A DNA stretch of 64,000 nt. It comes from an uncultured Flavobacteriaceae bacterium (lineage in GTDB: Bacteria; Bacteroidota; Bacteroidia; Flavobacteriales; Flavobacteriaceae). The notes under the pieces were generated by a model. The model was given only the letters and a program-made list of their open reading frames with translations, did not search any database and had not been told where the DNA came from. Numbering within the stretch: the first letter of the stretch is position 1; every line of letters starts with the position of its first letter. The position numbers and the translations under genes were made by a program. This document shows, piece after piece, positions 18,661 through 29,144 of the stretch. The DNA lies in the NCBI GenBank assembly GCA_947493175.1, contig CANLQD010000001.1, forward strand, positions 558,001-622,000. The letters run 5' to 3'.

Positions 18661-18732
18661 GGTCATATGACCGTGTGACGGGCACCTGGCCTGGCTAAAA
18701 GGAATCAACTCGATTCCGAGTATTTGGAATCG
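18661..18732. repeat. Palindrome and alternating hairpin repeats in the comF - lipoprotein gap
   Basis: The 267-bp spacer 18622-18888 has a perfect 12-base palindrome GGTCATATGACC (18661-18672). It also has three alternating half-repeats: GGAATC (18701-18706), CGATTCC (18711-18717) and GGAATCG (18726-18732). The middle copy can pair with either neighbour (loops of 5 and 8 bases), giving mutually exclusive hairpins. No long U run follows, so this is not a standard terminator. No gene is apparent in the rest of the spacer. Confidence 0.5.
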
Positions 18733-18888
18733 GTTCTAAATGAGGTAATCCACCAAATTTCAACAAGCCATTGGTATTTAATATTTGGATCTCACGAAGA
18801 AAATAACATATTTTTATGACCCCAGAATGGTGGGTATTGGGTTGAATTTGCAAATAAATTGTTTCTTTGCGCCAAGAAGTCAACTATC

Positions 18889-20502
18889 ATGATACGACGC
18901 CTATTAGCGGGATTGTTTTTGTTTTTCATGGTATCGGCACTCCTACAATGTGCCAAAAGGGGCAGCCCTAGCGGTGGACCAAAAGATGAAACTCCACCAA
19001 CCTTATTAAAATCAGAGCCCGAAAATCTATCGACCAACTTTAAGACAAATACAATAAAACTGTATTTTGATGAATATGTAAAGTTAGAAAAGTTACAGGA
19101 GCAACTCATTGTATCTCCCCCTTTAAAATATATCCCGGACGTTACCCCACAGGGAGTCGCCAGCAAGGTAGTCGAAATTACCATAAAAGATACCCTGAGA
19201 GAAAACACCACTTACACCCTCAACTTTGGTCAGAGCATCGTAGATAACAATGAGGGCAACCCTTACCCCTATCTCAATTATGTATTTTCTACAGGCGATT
19301 ATATAGATTCATTGAAATTGAACGGGGTTATCAAAGACGCTTACAACAAAAAGGCGGATAACTTTGTAAGTGTCATGTTATACGAAATTGATACGGCGTA
19401 TACCGACTCTACCGTTTTTCAAAGACCCCCAAACTATATTACCAACACGCTGGATAGTGCTATTATCTTTAAAATCGATAATATCAAGAAAGGAAAGTAT
19501 GCCCTTTTTGCTATTAAGGATGAGGCAAAAAACAATGTGTTCGATCAGAATACTGACAAAATTGGGTACGTGACCGACACGATTGCCATCCCTACTGACT
19601 CTACCTATTTACTGACCCTCTTCAAGGAAATTCCCAATTATGGCATTGCTACTCCCAGTTTTGCGGCAAAAAATAAAATCGTATTCGGTTATTATGGCGA
19701 TGGGAAAGATATCGAAATTCGTCCGTTGACGACTCTTCCGGATACCGTTCGCACGAAACTGCTAAAAGAGCGCGACAAGGATACGTTGAATTTTTGGCTC
19801 ACACCTTTTGAGACAGACTCGCTCCTGTTTACGGTGGCCAATGAAAATCTACAAGTGATAGATACCTTTAACGTAAAAACAAGAAAAGTGGGTATTGATT
19901 CGTTATTGCTGGAGCCCAATTTCAGGGGATCACTCGATTTTAACGAATCGTTTCATATTGCTGCCAATATTCCCTTATCCCAAATAGACTCTTCCCAGAT
20001 AAACATAATGGACAAAGATTCATTGAATATCGACTTCCGGGTCGTTTTGGACAGCACGAACAACAAGGTCGATTTTGATTTTGAAGTAGTACCAGATCAA
20101 ACCTATGCCATTGATTTATTGCCGGGAGCGATTACCGATTTCTTCGAGACGACCAATGACAGTATCCAATACAACCTGTCTACCAAGAGCATTGCCGAGT
20201 ATGGCAACCTGACACTACAGCTTGAAGGGGCGGTAAAATTCCCCCTGATCATTCAGCTAACTACGGACAAGGGAGAAACAAAACAGGAAATTTATGCTAA
20301 GGAACCAAAAGCGTTCCAATTCAACACCATTGACCCTGGCACTTATTTAATTCGCGTCATCTTCGATAGTAATCAAAATGGGCAATGGGATACAGGAAAC
20401 TTCTTAAAAAAAATACAGCCCGAAAAGGTAAGTTACTACCCTACCCCCTTAGAGGTACGGGCCAATTGGGAGCTCATAGAGACCTTTAGGATTTTAGACT
20501 AA
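18889..20502 (+). CDS. Lipoprotein with Big_5-type Ig-like domain
   Basis: About 537 residues from the ATG at 18889 (MIRRLLAGLFLFFMVSALLQC), chosen because it begins the signal peptide; the extra ten upstream codons would not. Cys follows ALLQ, an acceptable Bacteroidota lipobox. Residues ~35-140 (DETPPTLLKSEPENLSTNF, TIKLYFDEYVKLEKLQEQLIVSPPL, TYTLNFGQSIVDNNEGN) are a bacterial Ig-like Big_5 domain. The remainder is beta-rich and ends with IRVIFDSNQNGQWDTGNF. This is a widespread flavobacterial surface or periplasmic lipoprotein of unknown role. Its 3' end overlaps the convergent omega-amidase gene by 17 bp. Confidence 0.85.
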   Translation: MIRRLLAGLFLFFMVSALLQCAKRGSPSGGPKDETPPTLLKSEPENLSTNFKTNTIKLYFDEYVKLEKLQEQLIVSPPLKYIPDVTPQGVASKVVEITIKDTLRENTTYTLNFGQSIVDNNEGNPYPYLNYVFSTGDYIDSLKLNGVIKDAYNKKADNFVSVMLYEIDTAYTDSTVFQRPPNYITNTLDSAIIFKIDNIKKGKYALFAIKDEAKNNVFDQNTDKIGYVTDTIAIPTDSTYLLTLFKEIPNYGIATPSFAAKNKIVFGYYGDGKDIEIRPLTTLPDTVRTKLLKERDKDTLNFWLTPFETDSLLFTVANENLQVIDTFNVKTRKVGIDSLLLEPNFRGSLDFNESFHIAANIPLSQIDSSQINIMDKDSLNIDFRVVLDSTNNKVDFDFEVVPDQTYAIDLLPGAITDFFETTNDSIQYNLSTKSIAEYGNLTLQLEGAVKFPLIIQLTTDKGETKQEIYAKEPKAFQFNTIDPGTYLIRVIFDSNQNGQWDTGNFLKKIQPEKVSYYPTPLEVRANWELIETFRILD

Positions 20503-21271
20503 ACGAATCCCTATCATCCAAAAACCGCAGCTGTTCCCTAATCGAAACCAAGTGTTTTTTATGAAGGGTCTCCTCATAGACACCCGCTTCCTGGGAAAAT
20601 AGCAGCGGTGTCCCAAGGCCATCGTACACCGCCGAATGACCCGAATATTCATGCCCGACCGCATCGGTGCCAACTCTATTTACCCCAATGCAATAGCACA
20701 TATTCTCGATTGCCCGAGCCTTTAACAAAGTATCCCAAGCAACAATCCGAGGCTTTGGCCAATTGGCCACATAGATCAAAACATCGTAATCTTCGGTATT
20801 ACGTGCCCAAACGGGAAATCGAAGATCATAGCAAATAAGAGGACAAATACGGAATCCCTTATACTCCACCAATAATTTTTTTGTTCCGGCCTTGTAGACC
20901 TTATCTTCCCCTGCCAAGGTGAACGTATGCCGCTTGTCGTAAAAATCGTAATCCCCATCCGGTTTTACAAAAAAGAGTCGGTTTGTAAAGGTCCCTTTTT
21001 CAAAAAATGGCATGCTTCCGACTATGGCCGCTTTTTTGTCCGAGGCCATCTGTTGCATCCATTCCAAAGTAAGATGCCCCTGTCTGTTTGAAATATTTTC
21101 CGGATGCATCGTAAATCCCGTTGTAAACATTTCTGGCAACAGGATCAAATCGATTCCATCCGTCAGCTTTTGTAGTTGCTCGGTAAAATGGTCACGATTT
21201 GCCTGGGGGTTTTCCCAAACCAAATGATCTTGGACCAACGCTATGTGGAGCGTTTCATTCTTAGTCGACAT
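20486..21271 (-). CDS. Nitrilase-superfamily omega-amidase (YafV/Nit2 type)
   Basis: A 261-residue C-N hydrolase. The catalytic triad is visible: Glu47 (LLPEMFTTGF), Lys113 (YDKRHTF) and Cys147 (PLICYDLRFP). This matches omega-amidases that hydrolyse 2-oxoglutaramate or 2-oxosuccinamate, repair products of glutamine and asparagine transamination. Its ATG lies inside the last codons of the upstream Nudix gene (ATGTCGACTAA, 11-base overlap), so the pair is translationally coupled. The 3' end overlaps a convergent lipoprotein gene. Confidence 0.9.
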   Translation of the reverse strand: MSTKNETLHIALVQDHLVWENPQANRDHFTEQLQKLTDGIDLILLPEMFTTGFTMHPENISNRQGHLTLEWMQQMASDKKAAIVGSMPFFEKGTFTNRLFFVKPDGDYDFYDKRHTFTLAGEDKVYKAGTKKLLVEYKGFRICPLICYDLRFPVWARNTEDYDVLIYVANWPKPRIVAWDTLLKARAIENMCYCIGVNRVGTDAVGHEYSGHSAVYDGLGTPLLFSQEAGVYEETLHKKHLVSIREQLRFLDDRDSFSLKS

Positions 21272-21887
21272 AGACAGTACTATTTGGGTCTTTAGACAGC
21301 TTATATAGGTGTTGTATCTGGGACCTTAAAATACGATCTTCCGACAGCTCAGGAAGTCGATTTAAGGGGAAAAAACCAGCTCCTTGCATATCGAAACCAT
21401 GTTTCAGTCCGCCACCGATTATTTTACAAAGAAAATTGAGTTTATAGATATAGAATGGTTGTGGTGGGTGTGGATGACATTTTTTATCATATACTGCCAA
21501 CAAGCGCACCACTTTGGCAACGAGGCCCGTTTCTTCAAAGATTTCCTTGATAACGGCCTCTGAAGGAGTATCTCCAATATCGGCCCATCCTCCGGGAATT
21601 GTCCATTTGCCATCTATACTTTCCTTCGCCATCAGGATTTCATCCGACTCATTGAGTACAAAACCTCGAACATCGACTTTTACAGTCGGATAATCGGTCA
21701 CTGGCATGAAAAAATCTTCCAGTTTTTCTAGTGATTCGTCCGAAACCTGAGCCATCAATTGAAGGCTGATTGTTTTTAGCTCATTGTACCGTTCCTTGTT
21801 GTAATCATCTTCGGCGTATACAAGACCGGTATCCGATAGTGCCTTGATCCGTTTGATCAATTCCAATACGTTATGTGGCTGCCTCAT
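21261..21887 (-). CDS. Nudix hydrolase with N-terminal helical domain (ADP-ribose/XDP pyrophosphatase-like)
   Basis: From ATG 21887 the protein is about 208 residues: an N-terminal helical module (VLELIKRIKALSDTGLVYAEDDYNKERYNEL) as in the Nudix_N_2 family, then a Nudix domain with GGWADIGDTPSEAVIKEIFEETGL. The box is intact except that the first acidic position is Asp. The frame extends 120 bases further upstream, but the added segment (MIKPSCRTDKRGNK...) is unlike the family, so I start at 21887. The family hydrolyses nucleoside diphosphates linked to another group. It forms a coupled pair with the omega-amidase. Confidence 0.88.
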   Translation of the reverse strand: MRQPHNVLELIKRIKALSDTGLVYAEDDYNKERYNELKTISLQLMAQVSDESLEKLEDFFMPVTDYPTVKVDVRGFVLNESDEILMAKESIDGKWTIPGGWADIGDTPSEAVIKEIFEETGLVAKVVRLLAVYDKKCHPHPPQPFYIYKLNFLCKIIGGGLKHGFDMQGAGFFPLNRLPELSEDRILRSQIQHLYKLSKDPNSTVYVD

Positions 21888-22070
21888 TCGCTTTTTATTT
21901 TCAGCTGTTGCGTATTTGGCGGTGATTCCCATAATTTTTAACCAGCTCCGAGGTGAAGTGGAAATCTTGTTTCCACGCTTATCCGTCCGGCAGGAGGGCT
22001 TTATCATTTTTGACTAAAATACACAATGGTTTTTTAGAAAACATGGCTCAACAAGTTGTTTCTCTAGCTG

Positions 22071-22541
22071 TTAGGATACCGCTTCCAACAAATCGATCAT
22101 CGCCGGTGCACCCTGCATTTTGGCGTGATCTAATGCGGTATGGCCACGACCGTCTTTAAGAGAAGCGTCCGCTCCATGCGCTAAGAGCAGTTTTGCTATT
22201 TCCAAGTGGTTAAAAGTAGCCGCATAGATCAACGAAGTAGCTCCCATACCGTTATGTACATTCACATCGGCTCCTTCCTCTATCAATTTCTTGGCCACTT
22301 CGGAAAACCCTTTAAAGCAAACGCCCATCAATGCCGTGTTGCCAGAAGCATCTTTCTCATCGATAAGTGCTCCGTGTTTCAACAGTACATCTATCATTTG
22401 GATATGACTGTAATAGGTCGTTAAAATTAAGGGGGTAGAGCCACGTTGGTCTTTCACATGGGCCCATTCCGGATGTTCATTGAGTAATTTTTCTACCAGT
22501 TCGCTATTCCCGTTTCTCAGGGCATTAAAAAAATCCTCCAT
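22071..22541 (-). CDS. Ankyrin-repeat protein
   Basis: A 156-residue protein made almost entirely of ankyrin repeats: RGSTPLILTTYYSHIQMIDVLLKHGA, SGNTALMGVCFKGFSEVAKKLIEEGADV, MGATSLIYAATFNHLEIAKLLLAHGAD, RGHTALDHAKMQGAP. No signal peptide, so cytoplasmic. It is divergent from katG. Genes for small ankyrin proteins beside catalase genes are known in other bacteria, for example ankB next to katB in Pseudomonas, where AnkB supports catalase activity. A similar helper role here is inference. Confidence 0.9.
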   Translation of the reverse strand: MEDFFNALRNGNSELVEKLLNEHPEWAHVKDQRGSTPLILTTYYSHIQMIDVLLKHGALIDEKDASGNTALMGVCFKGFSEVAKKLIEEGADVNVHNGMGATSLIYAATFNHLEIAKLLLAHGADASLKDGRGHTALDHAKMQGAPAMIDLLEAVS

Positions 22542-22574
22542 AAGATAAAATTAGCAAAAAAGAACCGCACAAAT

Positions 22575-22730
22575 ACTACCTTGTACCATCTTATTCGATT
22601 TCTTTGTTCCCCAGACCAAGGTAGTGCCATCTTAGGATTTTCGTCTAACAGCTAAGCACTTTTCCCAATGAACGGATGCCACATAGATATTATTAATATT
22701 GACATAATACAAATCATGATTGTAATCATG
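22575..22730. promoter_or_regulatory. Inverted repeats in the ankyrin - katG divergent region
   Basis: Two perfect inverted repeats lie in the 248-bp gap. ACTACCTTG (22575-22583) pairs with CAAGGTAGT (22617-22625), loop 33. CATGATT (22715-22721) and AATCATG (22724-22730) flank GT, making a compact 16-base operator-like palindrome 60 bases before the katG ATG. A TATTTTG box at 22743-22749 is one base short of the -7 consensus. Peroxide-responsive binding (OxyR or PerR-like) at the second palindrome is a guess from the gene it precedes. Confidence 0.4.
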
Positions 22731-22783
22731 GGAACCCGTCTGTATTTTGGTATTTTTACCTAAGAACACACCTAAAAATATAG

Positions 22784-25018
<2,235 letters not shown>

Positions 25019-25046
25019 TATAGGCAATCAACATACATTGTATTTT

Positions 25047-25075
25047 AAAAAGGTGGTCTAAAGAACCACCTTTTT
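25047..25075 (+). terminator. Rho-independent terminator of katG
   Basis: AAAAAGGTGGT (25047-25057), a 7-base loop, and ACCACCTTTTT (25065-25075): 11 perfect pairs followed by more T. It lies 29 bases after the katG stop. Confidence 0.9.
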
Positions 25076-25368
25076 TGTTTTTATCTCTTCCTTTTATACA
25101 TCAAGAATTTATTGCATTTGTCCCATGATCTGTCAGATATTATGGTGCTTATCATAGGGCCAGGGTCATATCCATAATTTCCCTCCAGATTGTGGGCCTT
25201 AGTAAGAAACTGCATACTCGTGAAAACATAGGAAATAGCTCTTTTGAAGTTTACCGCGCCACATTAGCTTAGTTGATGATATGAGTTTATCGTTCTAGAG
25301 AACACAATTTTAAGGTAATTTCTTACGTTAAAATATGAATATACTATCAATATCTAAAACCATCCTAT
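25076..25368. other. Intergenic spacer without recognisable gene
   Basis: Between the katG terminator and the kinase start I see no ORF with family similarity, no RNA gene and no clear operator. An ATG at 25335 opens a different frame from the kinase and leads nowhere recognisable. Confidence 0.5.
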
Positions 25369-27183
25369 TTGGAAACTGCATCTATAAACTTTCTAATCAA
25401 AGATTCCCCGGTCGCCGTGGCCATTGTTGACACCAATATGAAATTTGTATGTCATTCAGACGTTTGGTGTCAGGAATTCGGAAAGGGACAGCATACCCTA
25501 ATCGGAAAGTCGTATTATGAAGTTCTTAGCAATACCCCTAAGGCTTTACATGAAGTGCACAAGGAATGTCTCGAAGGAGCTTCGAACAGTAATAAAGCAC
25601 AAAAATTCATTCATTCAGACGGTACTGTTCAATGGCTCAAATGGAAAATAACGGCTTGGAAAGATGAACAGCAGCAGGTCGGTGGGCTTATCATCGTGCA
25701 GGAAGATATAACAGAGGAAAAACTACGGGAAGAATTATTGTTGAAAGCCAAGAGTGTTGCCCGAATCGGTGGATGGGAAATAGACATGGCCACCAATAAG
25801 GTATATTGGACCGAAATGACCAAGAATATACATGAGGTTTCCAAAGATTATATTCCGAGTTTAAGCGGCGGTATCAATTTCTACAAGGAAGGGATACATC
25901 GGGAAAAAATTACCCAATTGGTCAGTGAAGCAATGAACTTGGGTACCCCCTGGGATACAGAATTGATCATTGTCACCGCCAAGGGTAAGGAACTTTGGGT
26001 CCGCGCCAAAGGGGAAACGGAAATGGTCAATGGAAAATGCATACGCATTTATGGCACGTTTCAAGATATCGACAAAAAAAAAAGGATTTCTCTAGAATAC
26101 CAGGCTATCTCTGATCGTTTGGCAATTGCTACCCATGCTGCCAAAATCGGAATTTGGGATTATGATATAGTGGAAAACCAGCTTGTATGGGATCAGAACA
26201 TGTATCACCTTTATGGAATAAACGAAGCCCAGTTCAATGGTGTTGTAGAGACGTGGGAAGCTAGCGTACATCCTGAAGATAAGGAACGGTGCCTTCAAGA
26301 GGTAGAACAGGCGATTGCGGGGATTCAGGACTTCGATGCCGAATTTCGCATCATTTGGCCCTCTGGCGAGATACGTTATATTAAAGCAGAATCTACTGTT
26401 CGAAGGGATCCAGAGGGGAATCCGCTACGTATGATAGGCGCCAATTGGGATATTACCGAAGAGAAGAAAGCGCAAAAGAAATTAAAGAACCTATTGGATA
26501 TTACCGGGAAGCAGAACGATAGCCTGTTGAATTTCGCCCATATCGTCTCCCATAACTTACGATCGCACTCTAGCAACCTTTCAATGCTATCTGGTTTTCT
26601 ATCTCAGGAAGAAGATGAGAAAGAGAAACAGAATTTACTAAAAATGCTCACTGATGCGACAGAAAGCCTGAATGAAACCGTAGTGCATTTGAACGAGGTG
26701 GTACAAATAAAGACCGTTGCCGACGACAAAATGAAAACGGTGAATTTGTACGATACCATTATGGGGGTACAAAAAAACCTAGCCCTCTTATTAAAGGAAA
26801 AGCAAGTCGTCTGTACTATTGATGTCCCCAAGGGCTTCAACATCAAGGCGATTCCGGCCTATGTAGACAGTATATTGCTAAATCTTTTTACCAATAGTGT
26901 TAAATACAGCGCTCCCGAAAGACGACCGCTCATATTGATCAGTGCTCTGGAAAGGGAAGAACAGCTTGTACTTACTTTCTCCGACAATGGCTTGGGCATC
27001 GACCTGGAACGTCATGGCAAAAAGCTGTTCGGTATGTACAAAACATTTCATAACCATAAAGAGGCTAAAGGAATCGGTCTTTTTATCACCAAAAATCAAA
27101 TAGAGGCAATGAATGGCAAAATCGAGGTGGCCAGTACGGTAAACGTGGGCACTACCTTTACCTTGTATTTTCAGAAAAACTAA
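25369..27183 (+). CDS. PAS-domain sensor histidine kinase
   Basis: A 604-residue kinase without transmembrane segments, so a cytoplasmic sensor. Three PAS modules are visible: about 5-115 (NFLIKDSPVAVAIVDTNMKF), 125-235 and 245-365, each ending near an ITEEK or DID linker. The dimerisation helix NFAHIVSHNLRSHSSNL has the candidate phospho-His at 395. The ATPase domain has the N box (LFTNSVKY), DNGLGIDL and KGIGLFITKNQIEAMNGKI. The frame is closed by TGA at 25336 and has no early ATG, so TTG 25369 is the likely start; the first PAS begins right after it. A single-domain response regulator follows after 10 bp and is its likely partner. Confidence 0.9.
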   Translation: METASINFLIKDSPVAVAIVDTNMKFVCHSDVWCQEFGKGQHTLIGKSYYEVLSNTPKALHEVHKECLEGASNSNKAQKFIHSDGTVQWLKWKITAWKDEQQQVGGLIIVQEDITEEKLREELLLKAKSVARIGGWEIDMATNKVYWTEMTKNIHEVSKDYIPSLSGGINFYKEGIHREKITQLVSEAMNLGTPWDTELIIVTAKGKELWVRAKGETEMVNGKCIRIYGTFQDIDKKKRISLEYQAISDRLAIATHAAKIGIWDYDIVENQLVWDQNMYHLYGINEAQFNGVVETWEASVHPEDKERCLQEVEQAIAGIQDFDAEFRIIWPSGEIRYIKAESTVRRDPEGNPLRMIGANWDITEEKKAQKKLKNLLDITGKQNDSLLNFAHIVSHNLRSHSSNLSMLSGFLSQEEDEKEKQNLLKMLTDATESLNETVVHLNEVVQIKTVADDKMKTVNLYDTIMGVQKNLALLLKEKQVVCTIDVPKGFNIKAIPAYVDSILLNLFTNSVKYSAPERRPLILISALEREEQLVLTFSDNGLGIDLERHGKKLFGMYKTFHNHKEAKGIGLFITKNQIEAMNGKIEVASTVNVGTTFTLYFQKN

Positions 27184-27193
27184 AAACAGATTC

Positions 27194-27604
27194 ATGATGG
27201 ACTTGAAAAATATACACAGCGTCTGTATTATTGATGACGATCCGATCTTTATTTACGGCACCAAGCGCATTATCAAAGACCTTGATTTTTGTAGTGAGAT
27301 TATCATCTTTAATAACGGACAGGAAGCTATTGATGGTCTAAAGAATCTTGAAAACAACGGTGAAAATCTGCCCGAGGTAATTTTTTTAGATCTGAACATG
27401 CCCATCATGAACGGGTGGGAGTTTTTGGAAGACTTTACCAAGCTACCACCCCAAAACAGGGAGCAAGTAACCATCTATATTATTAGTTCCTCTATCGACC
27501 CTAGGGATTTGGAGCGAATTCAGGACTACAAGGAGGTAAACAACTACATTCTTAAACCACTTTCCCAAGAAGATTTGGTGGACGTACTCCGAGAGGTCGC
27601 TTAA
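27194..27604 (+). CDS. Single-domain response regulator receiver
   Basis: A 136-residue CheY-like receiver with no output domain. Acidic pocket residues are in CIIDDDP, the phosphorylated Asp is Asp66 (VIFLDLNMP), the switch Ser is in YIISSSID and the Lys in YILKPLS. It lies ten bases behind the PAS kinase and is almost certainly phosphorylated by it. Such regulators work by protein contact or pass the phosphate on; the final output is not in this window. The sequence KLPPQNREQVTIY with a conserved NGWEFLEDF is typical of Bacteroidota stand-alone receivers. Confidence 0.93.
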   Translation: MMDLKNIHSVCIIDDDPIFIYGTKRIIKDLDFCSEIIIFNNGQEAIDGLKNLENNGENLPEVIFLDLNMPIMNGWEFLEDFTKLPPQNREQVTIYIISSSIDPRDLERIQDYKEVNNYILKPLSQEDLVDVLREVA

Positions 27605-27624
27605 AAAGTGTGTATTATATACTT

Positions 27625-29001
27625 CTAATCCCGTATTCCCGGACTGAAATTGTCCGGTGCTATTTGTGGCTGGTTTATGGTACCAGCATTTCCTGAATCG
27701 TTGTAAATAGTCCATTCGCTAAAGGTATAGGTAGGATTTCCTTGCCTGACTCCCGTATTTCTAACTGCTCGACCGTCTTCAAATTCATGATTGGTACCGG
27801 TGCCATCTTCGCCAACAACTCCGAAAATGTCAATGGTAGTACCAAAAGGGTCTACCAGTTCCAGCGTATCGTCTCCATTGGAATCGGCCGGACTATTCGT
27901 ACCTATACCAAGGTCGGGAGCGAATCCATATACCCTCTCAAACTCCTCGTCATTCGGGGAGATTACAAAAGCACTTTCACCATTCATAGAAAAACCGGAT
28001 AAATCTAACGTTGAGTTTACTTCGGTGTTGTCATTCGTATAACGACGAAGTTTCCATCCCTTTAAAGAAATCGGTTCCGAGTTTGCATTGTAAAGTTCTA
28101 CGAAGCGTGCTCCCGTATTGTTATCGGGATCGGCCAATTCGGAAATAAAGACCCTATCGGAAGTAAATTCGTCAATAACATCCTCACAACGTGGCTCGGT
28201 GAATTGAATATCTTTTAAATCCCGGATCACTAACTGAAAAATTTCATTTTCTCGAAGTAACACTCCTGTAATACTTCCACTTTTATCGGGTAAGGTATCA
28301 TTCTGAAAACTGGCAAATCCACTATTCAGCAAGATAAGCTCATTGTCGTTGCAATCGATTAGCAAGCGTTCCGTTTCTTCTTCGTTCAAAGCAAAGTTTT
28401 TTCCTAGGTCGGCCGTATCCATTTCCACCGATTTCAACTGTATCAGGGTGTGGGTTTGGTCTTTACTTAAATCGGCAATATTCAAAACAACCGGAGTTAA
28501 CGACGATAGACCTTCGCACAAAACAAAAATATGCTCATCTACTTTACCAGACGGCAAACGGCCGACACTGGCATTTCCGAAAGAGGTAAATACACCTCCT
28601 AATTTAAAAACATCCTTGCTTTTTCCAAGATATAGCCCCTTTAAACGTATTCCTATTTTACTTCCTACTGGAAAAAAGAGATGTGTGTCGCGCAAATCGA
28701 TTTCTATTTGAAAACCTTGGGTGGGGTTTTCAGGTCGGTCTTGAAAATAAAGGACGCTGAAAAAGTTACCCTCTTTATCCGAAGAAATCACGTAGCCCTC
28801 TATAATCAAGTCTTCCTGTATCTGAATTGTCTCATCTTCATACAGATTCTTGACCTCTTCATAAGTGGTATTGGCGACCAAAATGTCGGTACAACTACTT
28901 TCTGGCTGATCAAAGTTTCGGTCTTTGACACAGGAAAAAAGTAGTACCATGTCCAAAAAAAGTAACACTACAATCGCTCCGTTGGAAGTGCTTGAACTCA
29001 T
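27625..29001 (-). CDS. DUF5689 / lamin-tail domain lipoprotein
   Basis: A 458-residue exported lipoprotein (signal VVLLFLDMVLLFSC). Residues ~40-270 match DUF5689, a beta-rich domain common in Bacteroidota surface proteins (IIEGYVISSDKEGNFFSVLYFQD, GSKIGIRLKGLYLG, DTLPDKSGSITGVLL). Residues ~285-400 form a lamin-tail domain (VFISELADPDNNTGARFVELYN, LKGWKLRRYTNDN, DTLELVDPFGTTIDIFG). Both domains occur with extracellular nucleases. It follows a TonB receptor gene on the same strand (143-bp gap) and is probably its surface partner, comparable to a SusD-like subunit in position but not in fold. Confidence 0.88.
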   Translation of the reverse strand: MSSSTSNGAIVVLLFLDMVLLFSCVKDRNFDQPESSCTDILVANTTYEEVKNLYEDETIQIQEDLIIEGYVISSDKEGNFFSVLYFQDRPENPTQGFQIEIDLRDTHLFFPVGSKIGIRLKGLYLGKSKDVFKLGGVFTSFGNASVGRLPSGKVDEHIFVLCEGLSSLTPVVLNIADLSKDQTHTLIQLKSVEMDTADLGKNFALNEEETERLLIDCNDNELILLNSGFASFQNDTLPDKSGSITGVLLRENEIFQLVIRDLKDIQFTEPRCEDVIDEFTSDRVFISELADPDNNTGARFVELYNANSEPISLKGWKLRRYTNDNTEVNSTLDLSGFSMNGESAFVISPNDEEFERVYGFAPDLGIGTNSPADSNGDDTLELVDPFGTTIDIFGVVGEDGTGTNHEFEDGRAVRNTGVRQGNPTYTFSEWTIYNDSGNAGTINQPQIAPDNFSPGIRD

Positions 29002-29043
29002 CTTTTTTATCTTTTCATCCTTTTTCCCCTTACAAAGAGGAGG

Positions 29044-29072
29044 GCTTTGAAAACCATATCGTTTTTCAAGGC
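29044..29072 (-). terminator. Weak hairpin between TonB receptor and DUF5689 gene
   Basis: GCTTTGAAAA (29044-29053) pairs with TTTTCAAGGC (29063-29072) with one wobble. There is no long U run on the minus strand, so it may cause partial termination or stabilise the upstream mRNA rather than end transcription. Confidence 0.3.
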
Positions 29073-29144
29073 TCTACTGTTTGGTCCCTCGTTTAGCCCC
29101 CAAAGACTTCGAAAACCTTTGACCACCTATCGATTCAAAAAATT

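Noticed and set aside
18622..18888. A tRNA or other known RNA gene in the comF - lipoprotein gap
   Set aside because: No cloverleaf, no TPsiC-like motif and no acceptor stem could be found.
21888..22007. N-terminal 40-codon extension of the Nudix gene
   Set aside because: It is unlike the family, which starts just before the VLELIKRIK helix.
25335..25368. ATG at 25335 as the true kinase start with a frameshift
   Set aside because: That frame gives no PAS-like sequence, and the TTG at 25369 leads straight into the first PAS domain, so no frameshift is needed.
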